Shown here in pieces: positions 12,879-22,360 of a stretch of DNA of 64,000 nt. This DNA comes from Lepidodermella squamata. Lineage: Eukaryota; Gastrotricha. The notes under the pieces were generated by a model. The model had not been told where the DNA came from. It was given only the letters and a program-made list of their open reading frames with translations, and did no database searches. The position numbers were made by a program, and so were the translations under genes. Each line of letters starts with the position of its first letter. Positions within the stretch are counted from its first letter, which is position 1. Location: positions 1,860,001 through 1,924,000 of the forward strand of contig JBLDXI010000019.1 of NCBI GenBank assembly GCA_047495785.1, given 5' to 3'.

Positions 12879-12929
12879 TTGCTTTATTCTGTAAAGTTGA
12901 AAAATCGGCGTGACTACCTATTAGCCTAT
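12879..12929. repeat. Dispersed 50-bp repeat, copy 1
   Basis: The segment with TTTATTCTGTAAAGTT, then TCGGCGTGACTA and TATTAGC, recurs at about 17370-17421 with few changes. Both copies flank the sulfotransferase region. Confidence 0.45.
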
Positions 12930-12959
12930 TAGTAGATGTGGGGTGTTGGTTTCAATTTT

Positions 12960-13660
12960 GCCATTTTCCGTCGCTGAAAAGACATTTTCAGAAGATATTC
13001 AGCAGCTCTGATGGAAAGTTCGCGACTTAGCTTGAGGTTTTGTGCGGCTGGCGACGTGGAAGGCTGAGGTGACCCATTCCGCCGTTATAAAGACATTATC
13101 CTACGGAGCGAAGAAAAACCCCTGTTGCCATGCGTTGGCTTTGGCTCACGAGCCAAGATTAATCGCCATCGATCCGCGGCATCATTCTGTTCCTCTAGCG
13201 GTTAGAACGATGTCCCAAGCCCGGTCGTCGCCGAAGATTGGTTGGAGCTTTGGAGTATGAGACATCGAACAGGCAGGAACAACTAGGCCTGTTGAGTAAC
13301 CTGAGTTTGGCAAAAAGGCAGCTCTATTCGAGGAGGTAGTTGTGGGTTACAAGTTATACAAGCATGCGAAGCGCGGGCGGTGTCAAAACCTATTTTTCCT
13401 GTATGTCGTGTGACCCGAAGCTAACTTTCCAGTTATCGAAGCTGAAGTGAAAGCTGTGCCCCAGTTCGTGGTGGCAAGAGGCGTGGTTCATTGTTCCGTC
13501 ATCGAAAAGACATTATTCGAGGAAAAAGATATTGAGAGTGGAAATATGTAATTTCGCATGAAAAGAGATATTTTTATTATTCCGATAGATTCCGACGGTA
13601 GAAGATATTTTGTTCCGTGTAATAGAGACATTGTTCCGATAGAAACATCTTAGGCCTAAA
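12960..13660. repeat. Zone of recurring TTCCG...GACATT motifs (possible decayed foldback element)
   Basis: Variants of TTCCGTCG...AAGACATT occur near 12970, 13078, 13495, 13595 and 13635, in both spellings (ATTCCG, GTTCCG) and joined to GATATT. The motif density resembles the subterminal repeats of a foldback element. I cannot define clean ends. Confidence 0.3.
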
Positions 13661-13960
13661 CAGCGAGACAAAAGGGAGGGCGTACAACCTATAGGACAGG
13701 GGTAATCCCCGTAAAATTCCCAATTTCTTTATTCGAAAGTTTATTGTCGAAACATATACAGTTGCCTGAATCACTCAAAGAAAAATCTCAAAAGAAAATT
13801 CCTATAGGCCAAAAAATTTCGACAATTCAGCCACATAATTGCTTCTAGTCCGCTTGTTTTCTGTCATTTTGCTCTCAATATTGGCTTTTTCAGCCCGCCG
13901 CTGTCGGGGCAATGTCTCATATTATTATCAACGCATCTCGCAAAAATAACAATGTCACAA

Positions 13961-16209
13961 TCAAATAGGCCGTTGATATGGAAACATGAGATAGTCACCG
14001 GAGTAAAGACGATCAACCACTCGTCTCAATAAATGACTATTATAAGTAACAGTCGACAAAAATGGCACATCGTGCTGTTTGTGACTCGGTCTAGGCAGAC
14101 GCGGGACTGTTTTGCGGCCTGTGGCACGCCGCGCAAAGTGTTCCAGCTCGCAGTTGAAGTTTTCGAATAAGCCAATAAAGTCGTAATCGATAGCGCAAAA
14201 GTGACAGATGTGCAACTGCGATCGCCAATGAATGTTAAGGTCGCGCGGTGAATTTTCCTCGTCCAGTAGGAACTGCAAAAATTCGTCGAATGTAACAGGT
14301 AAACCGGCATCTATTTCATCCTCTGTAGCATTTACGCGATAATCGTATATTATATTGCTTCCAATTATCTACATGAACACAATTGATTAAATCGATGGAT
14401 GGACTTGAACATAAACCGAAAATACCTATTAATTATTCACAAAATTTTAGTTAAATTCTACGACATCCGTACCGTAACGTGTGGTGATTGTGGACACGGT
14501 AACTTTGGACACTTTCGGCTTTGCAGGTGTTTAGCTTTTCAGGGTTAAATCATGAGGGGTTTTGCATAAAATTTTCCGTCTCTTCAGCTTTCGTTTGAAA
14601 TAAAAACCAAGACGATTGGAGCTGAAATCGGATTTCAGAAAAAGTTACAAGCTGTTAAACTTTGAGTGCCGTTTTGGGACCCCCTTTCTATCTTTCTAAT
14701 AATCGATCAGTTTTCAATAAAAGTTGGCATGAGTATTCTCCTATCTTTACTCTCCCTATAATCGAAGAAAAAATGGCAATCCGTGGCGCGTTTTAGCAGG
14801 GCATTTACCTGAAAAACAGGTGAAAAGTGGGGTAATTTTGGACACTTTTGGACGGTTTAATTATGCGGCTGCGCAGAAACGTATTTTTATTGAACTTCCG
14901 AGAAACAGATGATGCGCCGTCTGTTCATAATTTTTTTCGAAATCTGACCCAAATCTGACGAAATCTGACGAAATCTGATCAAGGTTAAATGAAAAACCAT
15001 GAAAAACAGATAATTCACAATGAAATGGCAATGAAATTGCATATGCAAATGGGTGTCCAAAATTACCCTACTCTAATTGTCCACAGTTACTGGAACAAAT
15101 TTCAATATGCCAGAAGTCAGGTAAAATTCTCGAAATTCTGAAAATTTTGAGAAAATTCAAGAATCACCGTCCCCACCTTTGGTGAAAATTTCAAAAATTT
15201 GGGAGTAAAGGCTGATTTTATTTAATGTTCGAAAAACACGTTTTGTTCAAAGATACACGTCGTTACGGTACTTCCCAGCAGACTTTTTCCAAGAATTTTA
15301 AATTCGAAATACAAAGTAAACTCTGATTTTTCGAATCCGAAGAAGTTCAATAACGAAATTTCATTATCTAGAAATGAATTCCCAGTAATTCAAAGATTAA
15401 AGTTGCTTTTACCCTGTAAAGACGTGTGACAATGCCATCCGACTCGGTTGTAGACAATTTTTCGCGCCACGCTGATATCATCCGATCGACAGGTTCTCGA
15501 AGAAACGCGAATTTAGTGTATTCAGCCAATATCTTCTTTGCTTCTTCTGGCTCAAATTCTGACAGGCGTCGTACATGCGGCATAGATTCAAACAAGTGAA
15601 TTTTCATCATCTCAGTTCGATTGTAGTCGTACGTTTCCAAGTCTGGATGTTCGCTAAGATGCTTGATGTAGTGGCGAACGTTTGTATTGCCATTTTTCGG
15701 GGTGCTGAAACTTTTAGAGAAATAAAATAAAAAAGCCATTTTTTAAATAAGAGGTCTTACCCGCAATAAACGAGTTTGTATTTTTCGTTAACAAATATTT
15801 CAGTCCACCAAAGCGAAAAATCACTTTTGGATAATGGGATAAGGAGAAATTTCGAATAAAAAGTAATATGACCAGCAGACCTGTACCAATGATTGCGATT
15901 TTCCCGAAAATTCACCCAATCAAGACTTCTGTGAGGCGGGTTCGGCCTGCTTGCTATCAAGTCGCAAATTTCACGGATTCTAAGTCGCCTCAGCTGATTC
16001 TCTTCAGCTATTTTCGCGTCACTCTATAGACGGATTAAAATATTTGCAAATATCGCTGAGTCATTTACCTGGCAAGCGGGGTGATCACTAGCCGGTATAA
16101 ATCGAAATCTGAAATTGTACCAAACCCGCAGGACGGTACAGCATAACAAGGATAAACAGCAAATAATTTTCAATTTTAAGGTGGAGCGACGCATGAGAAG
16201 TACTAACAT
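13961..16209 (-). CDS. Carbohydrate sulfotransferase (CHST / Sulfotransfer_2 family)
   Basis: Four exons, 16209-16069, 16023-15761, 15704-15413 and 14368-13961, close in frame to 367 residues. The start is the ATG at 16209. A short cytoplasmic end and one hydrophobic helix (about 8-32) form a type II signal anchor, as in Golgi enzymes. CGTPKNGNTN is the 5'-phosphosulfate loop for the donor PAPS (compare PKVACTNW in CHST11). FLREPVDRMISAWREKL is the 3'-phosphate-binding block. The C-terminal exon carries HWRSQLHICHFCAIDYDFIG, a family hallmark. Reaction by family: transfer of sulfate from PAPS to a sugar hydroxyl of a glycan. Exon 4 is about 1 kb away, behind a repeat-filled intron (14369-15412). 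A 57-bp stretch inside exon 2 could be an extra intron or 19 codons, since it starts GT, ends AG and keeps frame. Confidence 0.82.
14471..15105. repeat. Imperfect inverted repeat inside the sulfotransferase intron
   Basis: The left arm near 14475-14512 holds GTAACTTTGGACAC. The right arm near 15052-15100 holds GTGTCCAAAATTACC and GTCCACAGTTAC. Another copy of GGTAATTTTGGACAC lies inside at about 14831-14846. This is consistent with a decayed non-autonomous transposon that expanded the intron. Confidence 0.4.
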
Positions 16210-16478
16210 AGATGGCCGAGAGAACAATGCAGAATGCGTAGAAGAATAATGAATGTGATAATAAATAGGAATGACAAAAATAACACCTGATTAAATGCCG
16301 ACAATACTCATCGCAGGAAAAACAAACAGATGATTAGAGCCGTGAACGTTCAAAATCCCCTTCTCATTGGGTATGGCTATTTCGGGAAAATGAAAATGCA
16401 GAATATCTTTTGGCGAAACCAAACTTGCTATTGGCGGAACCAAATTGTGGAGTTTTCTAGTTGAATGAAATCACTCAC

Positions 16479-17191
16479 CGTCGTTTGGGGCGAGTTGGGC
16501 AGTGAAAAAAATCACCTCTGATTTTATTGCATATTTACACGTTTCCAAGAGTTCGTTTGCTCATTTTTCGTTTTGCTCTAATTTCGATTGCTCTCATATC
16601 GTTGCTCAAAAGCCCTTGCTCAATTTTCGTTTGCTCAATTGGCATAGAACCGATGGTTCGACGCCAAATCGCAACATTTTTATTTGCTCTTTTTTACTTT
16701 ATTTTTATTTATTTATTAATTATTTATTAATAAAATGTTCAAATAATTTTTTTAATATTCCTGGCTTTCCTCCTGACTGTACTTTGTGGTCGAAGGACGT
16801 TTAAAAGGCTCTCACAATTAAATAGACTAATTAAACCAAAAGACCAATTCGCCCCCGTATATAATTTTTCCATGGCGCAATTTGGGCGGAATTACCAGGC
16901 CATGCCTGTGCATCGCGGTTTTTTTCCTAGTAATCACCAAAGGAAATGGTCGAAGGAAAACAGGTCATATGGGTTGTTTTTACCCGCCTAAACTTACCTG
17001 TAAATACTGGCTCATTTTGGGACATAACTGGCTGACAGTTTTTACAGATCGCCCAAAGTCTGTTGAAGATCATCTGCACAAAATTTTTCAGAGATCTGAC
17101 TATTACAGTCTATGAGCTATTAAAAGTAATGTGATGACATCAAGTTTCGTCAAATCGCCCCAAGTGCCCATTTCACCCCAAACGACGGTAT
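16479..17191. mobile_element. Non-autonomous TIR element (MITE-like)
   Basis: The left end reads CCGTCGTTTGGGGCGAGTTG. The right end, read in reverse complement, gives CCGTCGTTTGGGGTGAAATG, then GGCA in both. These make terminal inverted repeats of about 24 bp with 20 matches, 713 bp apart. The interior near 16550-16640 repeats TTGCTC units and encodes nothing recognisable. I do not see a clear target-site duplication, so the superfamily is open. Confidence 0.5.
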
Positions 17192-17369
17192 TTCTTGCGG
17201 GTCAAGATTGCGACCACATCAATTCAAAAACAACCAATAACCAATAAATTCAGCGTAACATTCTCTATAGGACAGAGTGTTCAATGCAGAACTCATCTAA
17301 AAGGTATTCTGCATACCTATTCATTTTCCCAAAATAACCAGCATACCAAATGAAAATCTTAATCCACAT

Positions 17370-17421
17370 CGATTCCTTTATTCTGTAAAGTTTACAAGTC
17401 GGCTTGACTATATATTAGCTG
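17370..17421. repeat. Dispersed 50-bp repeat, copy 2
   Basis: This matches 12879-12929: TTTATTCTGTAAAGTT, then GTCGGCTTGACTA and TATTAGC. Confidence 0.45.
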
Positions 17422-17912
17422 TTAAATGTTATGTACCAATGCCTTGGAATGGCTTCATCCCATCATTTGTATTGACAAGGCCGTGCAGTCTTGACAGTAC
17501 TTGTAATAGCATGTCTCCGCAAATAAACCATCATCCGCCTTAATCGCTGGACGAGAACCTTGGCCAGACTCCGGGCAACATCGCCGCCGACCAGTTCGCC
17601 TCGAATATATCAAACAAATCCAATAATTGATGGTCGAAACAATTATCATTATTATTTAAAATGATTTTTTTCCTCAAGATAATGGAATAAATGTTTGAGC
17701 TTCACGTACCACACAAACCAGAATAGCGATTATAATCCGGAGTATTTTTTGCGCGAAGCAATATTTACTCAGGCGTGACCTGGCAGAGTTCCTTTGTTAC
17801 TTCACGCGCCACCGAGGAAAAAACCCCAAAAAAAACTTCACAAGTCTTAGTTAGACATGAAAAATCCTGAGAAGATAATTTACTTAACGAAACAGAATGA
17901 ATAACAAAACTA

Positions 17913-20900
17913 TTATCCCTCGTGAATACTAGGGTTGAAATGTTCGGAATTCGTCTGAAACTGGCCGAAAAACGTTTCATGCTCGCCGTGATCCGGAGCT
18001 GCGTCCTCAACTGGAACCTGTTCAATAACCGGCCCAGGGCCAGCCGTCATCGTGCCGTTATGGCCATGCCGTCTATGCAGGCTCATCGGCATGATGAATA
18101 GATAAAATCCGATAAAAGTCACTGTAAATGCGAAAAATAGCCAAAATGCGAGTCGATCTATGACGAAGGCTATCATGCGCCACTCGGCGATGACGAGATC
18201 CGTCATTTTAGTCGACTCCTCGCGCTTCGACATGTAGCCGATTGATTTCAGCAAATGGCGAATCAAATCGCGCTCCAGTCGCGATTTTTGGTTCGATAGC
18301 AGCGTCTCATTCGAGCAGGCCGAGTTTTTTCTCGCCAATCTACTGTTAGGTCGGATTTGACGGCAGATGGACGCGGCCGGTGAGCTGTTGGCTGATGAAT
18401 TTTCGATGAATTTTTGGCTTCGAACAACATTCGGAGTGTTGCGGTTGTAGGGCGATGGCGGCGGCGCGCGGGCGTTGTAGTTGAAAGCGACTGATGAGCC
18501 GAGGCGAGGCGTGAAATTAGCGTCGCTGTCGCTATTTTCACCGCTTGTTGCGTCGTCTAGCCACGAGTAAATTCGCGGTTTTGATTGGCTGCGTTGCCAG
18601 GCTGAATTTAGGCTCTGGTAAGAAATGCCGTGGTCTCGGTACAAGAATCGCTGGTGGGATTTCGGGGCCAATTCGTCGAGAATACCCTCGATGCCCATGT
18701 AAATACTCTCGCTCTCTGAAAAAAAAATATTAAAGAATTAATTGAGCCCCGAAAACAATTAAAAATGTCCCTAAAATCTAAATAGGATTAATTAAAATTT
18801 TAAAAATTCTTAAGTTTTTAATTCAATTCATTTTTTCAACTTTTTCAAATTTTTTCAAATTATTTTACATGCCGATTGGACACCCTGAGTTCCAGTAATA
18901 GATATATATATGATGACCGATTATGGAGTTTCCATTTAAATCTCAAGTATTTATTATCTTGCCCTAGTAATAAACCTTCTTTTTACACGAATTTTGCCGA
19001 TATCGATTTCTGGTTTCGATAATACAAATCAGTGATTTTTCCGATATTAACAGTCCGATATTAACAGGCTACATTGGAAATTCTCTACATGCCTGAATGT
19101 ACCAGGTACCAGGTAGCTCACAAAACCAAAGATTATCGGGACATTATTATCAATCAAAAAAAGAAAGGTCGAAATCGTGAAAAAAAAATCGGGAATATTT
19201 TCAATAATTTTACCTTGTTGCCGATATTTCTGTTTGGCGTCGGTTGAATCAGCGCTATCCGAATCGAAATCCCTGATGTCAATTTCAGCCACCACGTTTT
19301 GCTCCTCAGCGAATTCTTCGTCCTTTTCGTAGATAATCGACTGAACCATAGCCGATCCGTTAGCCTTGACAATTCGCTGTTGACTCTGATGGCTGCTGGC
19401 ATGGCTTGCTTTCGATTTAGTCGACCCTTTCCGGTCTACTTTGCTTTTTTTGCTACTTTTCGATTTGCGATGCTTTTTACGACCTGATTTTTTTCTCATC
19501 AATTTTTCGAAGCGATCGTTAGCCATTTTAGCGTCGACGCAAATGATGCGCGCAATTATGTCCAGAACTAGGACACGCAGCCAATGCGGCACGGCGACTA
19601 GAATCGGGCTCAGGCCGTAGATGTTGAGGATGAAAACTTGAATGCCAACAACTAGAGCTGTCGTAATGTAACTTGTTGTCAGGTATAAACTGATCAAAGG
19701 CACTGGAAAAAATTGGATAAAATCACGGAAAATGGAAAAAAAATCGAACTCACAAAAATCTGAGGTACGAGGCGTTTTAGCGGCGACCAGAAGTTGGAAG
19801 AGGGTGAAAGTGACGAGAATTGTGATGCCCAAAGCAATTTTCTCACCGGCAGCCGGGTCGAGCCAAAATGTGAGCAAGGTCAAGGCAGTGAGCCAAATCG
19901 TTGGAATAAAAATGTCCAAAACTAGGTCAAATGCGATTTTTGTCACAATTTTTCGAAAATCATAAAAATTTACTATTATTAAATAGAATTCGACGCCTCA
20001 TGCGAATCGATACGTAAATATCGGAGAAAGGATGAGGGCAGCAAGAATGTTGATGGCGAGTTTCCTCGATGCTGGAATCTAACAAGTCCCAAACAGCTGA
20101 TTCCTGGTACTGAGAAAGAACTGGCGTTCGACTATTGCTAACAACCAGTAGCTGGCTCATATCGTAGGACCAACTTCCAAAAATCAGCCTTAAATAAATA
20201 ATTTTGCTAATTTTTATCAATATGAAATGGAAATTTACTTGCAAAGCTGGTCATCGAACGGGTAAAGAGTTAAATCGAGAATGCAGGTAGATCGCAGTTT
20301 GACGTAAGGTCCAACGAAAATCTCGCCAGTATGAGCGACCATAGCTCGAATGTCGCCCGAAATTCGGAAATCATCCGCCGAGTTGTAGAGAACAATGTCG
20401 GGTGACCACACCATTTTCGTCGGCAGGCGCACCATTTCTAAGCCGCTGAAATCAGCCGGCGACCAGGTTAGCCGCTTATCCTTCCAATACTGGGATAAAT
20501 GAATAAAAAAATACGGGAAAAATTAGAAAAAATACAGAAATTAAACCCACCATTTCTAGCCATACTGTTAGCTCTAGGACTTGGCCGATTTCGTCCATTT
20601 TCGAAATGTTGATAATATTGAGGCCAAATACCAGTTCCACAGGCTCCGAAGCATTGTAGACCTAAAGCAGAATTTGAAAATAATTTTTGCACTTCAAAAA
20701 ATTACTGGTCGAAGGTGAGGGTCGTAGTAACGGAAAATGATGTCATTCAACCGCTCTTCATCCGTCAAGGATTGGCGACCAGATAATGAAAAATCCGCCG
20801 CTTCTGGAAAATAAAAAATTATGTAAAAACTGACAATAATCTAGGTCAAACTCACTCGTATATTGAAATAAAATGTAATGAAAAATCAAAATAATTCGAA

Positions 20901-20922
20901 TGCTCAAAACTTTACGTAGCAT
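17913..20922 (-). CDS. Nicotinic acetylcholine receptor-type subunit, alpha-like (Cys-loop channel)
   Basis: Eight exons, 20922-20856, 20803-20706, 20661-20551, 20489-20239, 20188-19974, 19921-19754, 19702-19214 and 18715-17913, close in frame to 733 residues. A signal peptide (about 1-22) precedes RLNDIIFRYYDPHLRP. Loop A reads WSPDIVLYNSADD. The Cys-loop is C161-x13-C175 (CILDLTLYPFDDQLC), followed by FGSWSYD. Vicinal cysteines (SCCPHP, about 225-226) define an alpha-type, agonist-binding subunit. M1 starts after RMRRR. M2 begins with GEK, the cation-selectivity signature. M3, a long cytoplasmic loop (about 330-680, rich in Lys/Ser) and M4 (IAEWRMIAFVIDRLAFWLF) follow. The role by family is an acetylcholine-gated cation channel. 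Oddities: the M2 9' position, normally Leu, appears to be Val, and the 20' position is Ala instead of Glu. The last intron is about 500 bp; the others are about 45-60 bp. Confidence 0.9.
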
Positions 20923-21726
20923 TTGATGGGTTGAATTTTTTGCCACGAAAGTGATTTGTAGTCTTTCATCCTATTATTTTTCTTGCGAGGCCTACCTGAG
21001 CAGCTCTTTGTTGATAACGCTAGCGCCTTGTTGATAGGCTACTTAGAGCCGTGCGCAGATAAACCGAAATTTGCGTAATAAATAGTTACATTTAAAATCG
21101 AATAAGTACTTCCATTAATACTCGCGGATGTATTTATTTACACGCCTCGAGTGATGAGTAGTATTACGCCGCGCTTCGCGGGCTAAAATAACAGCGGGTG
21201 TGTAGAAAATGTGTGGAAAGAGGCGCGCACTATACTCCTCACCTAGGCCGGCGAAACAGGGTGAATTTGCGCAATAGCCGAGCGAGTGATTTCTCCTGCA
21301 TGGACTATACCCCGCTTGTATTAGATTCATAACAAATAACAAATAACAGACTGAACGTTACTTTGTTCCAAGGAAACAATTGCGCGTGAAAAACGGAAAA
21401 TTATGTTTTCATTATTTCTTTTTATTCCGGGATAGAGTTCTTTATGGGAAGAAACTTCAAAAACGAATCAATTGTAAATTGTTGAGGATAAAATCGTAAA
21501 TATAAGCAACCTTTTTTACAAAAATTTACCTGTGACTTTTGTCGATAGATCAAAAGGCCTCAAATAAAAGATAAGGCGATAAAACATATGTTATACAGCC
21601 ACGAAAGCAGTCCATCGTAAATTTTGTCGGAAATTACAACCGATGATGTATGATAGGGATTTGATTCATATTTTTAGCTATCTCTCATGATCATTATAAA
21701 TTGTAGCAGGGTGAAATAAGGAGAAT
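20923..21726. other. Intergenic region upstream of the nAChR gene
   Basis: No gene is seen. The region should hold the nAChR promoter on the minus strand. A short open frame at 21115-21342 (-) has no supporting features. Confidence 0.5.
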
Positions 21727-21799
21727 GACTCCGTAGCTCAATTGGCAGAGCGTCTGACTCCAGATCAGAAGGTTGCGTGTTCAAGTCACGTCGGGGTCA
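21727..21799 (+). tRNA. tRNA-Trp (anticodon CCA)
   Basis: The 73-nt cloverleaf has acceptor arms GACTCCG and CGGGGTC with one G-T pair, and discriminator A. The anticodon stem TCTGA/TCAGA encloses the loop CTCCAGA with anticodon CCA. A TAGCTCAATTGG D-arm (box A) and a GTTCAAGTC T-arm (box B) are present. It is intronless. A T-run at 21803-21809 is a suitable Pol III terminator. Confidence 0.93.
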
Positions 21800-21910
21800 T
21801 AGTTTTTTTGTAGCACGAGATGACTTTATTTTTGTATTATTTTTTTACTTCTAATGTGCTTTAAGTTCGGCTCGAAACTATTGAGACTTTGATTTGTTTT
21901 TAGTTTCATG

Positions 21911-21928
21911 CCCCCATGTTTCAGGGGG
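21911..21928. repeat. Inverted repeat at the 3' end of the U2 body
   Basis: CCCCCATGTTTCAGGGGG forms a 5-bp GC stem (extendable by one or two pairs) with a short loop. It overlaps the predicted 3' terminus of the minus-strand U2 RNA and could be a 3'-processing hairpin or chance. Confidence 0.4.
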
Positions 21929-22088
21929 TGAGCCGAATCCCGGAGGTACTGCAATACCGGGCCGACTCGTGGACGGGGTCCAGCAAGCTGGCTGCTCCCG
22001 CCCGGCTAGCCAAAAATAGGGCTAATATCGTAGGCCCCACATGGAGGCCGTTGTAGATATTAAACTACAAAGAACAGATACTACACTT
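21925..22088 (-). ncRNA. U2 snRNA body (5' stem-loop missing at this position)
   Basis: On the minus strand the branch-point-pairing segment reads GTGTAGTATCTGTTCTTTG. Next come GTAGTTTAATATCTAC (stem-loop IIa), the hairpin GGCCTCC-ATGT-GGGGCC (IIb), and ATATTAGCCCTATTTTTGG with the Sm-type site. A stem-loop III follows around CCAGCTTGCTGG, then stem-loop IV with GGTATTGCAGTACCTCC, almost identical to metazoan U2. In metazoan U2 about 27-30 nt precede this segment (the part starting ATCGCTTCT). Here the preceding sequence is unrelated and belongs to the 3' side of the retrotransposon. A likely 5' piece lies 5 kb away at 27051-27092. The copy is therefore probably disrupted and inactive, unless the 5' end has diverged beyond recognition. 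Confidence 0.82.
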
Positions 22089-22360
22089 TGAGGAACGAGC
22101 ATCTTTATTAGGAAGTGAAAATATTCGAATACCCGAGGGTAAACCACAAATAACGATGATTCGTGTACATCTAAATGTCGCAAAAAATATATTCGGCGCG
22201 CCGAAATTCCCGCTAATTGCGGGGTGCATAATGGCGTAAGTGCAACACTGGCAGAAAAATTGATGATTAATTATTTACATCAAGGCCTATATTATCACAT
22301 TATTTAGCTATAATTTGAAAACTCTTCTTGACCGGACTTCTTATCAAATTTTCACCATGG

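Larger units (their letters stand above)
12156..13960. other. Intergenic region, repeat-bearing
   Basis: No gene could be supported. It includes the upstream region of gene A, one copy of a 50-bp dispersed repeat (12879-12929), and a zone (about 12960-13660) where TTCCG and GACATT motifs recur. Short open frames here (for example 12453-12734) lack domain content. Confidence 0.5.
16210..17912. other. Intergenic region between sulfotransferase and nAChR genes
   Basis: The two minus-strand genes leave about 1.7 kb. It holds a terminal-inverted-repeat element (about 16479-17191) and copy 2 of the 50-bp repeat (17370-17421). A small Cys-containing open frame at 17455-17649 (-) could not be supported as a gene. 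Confidence 0.5.

Noticed and set aside
13042-13260. 72-codon plus-strand frame
   Set aside because: It lies in the TTCCG repeat zone and has no homologue or signal that I can recognise.
17455-17649. 64-codon minus-strand frame with several Cys
   Set aside because: No convincing signal peptide, no homologue recognised, and it lies in AT-rich intergenic DNA; insufficient to call a gene.
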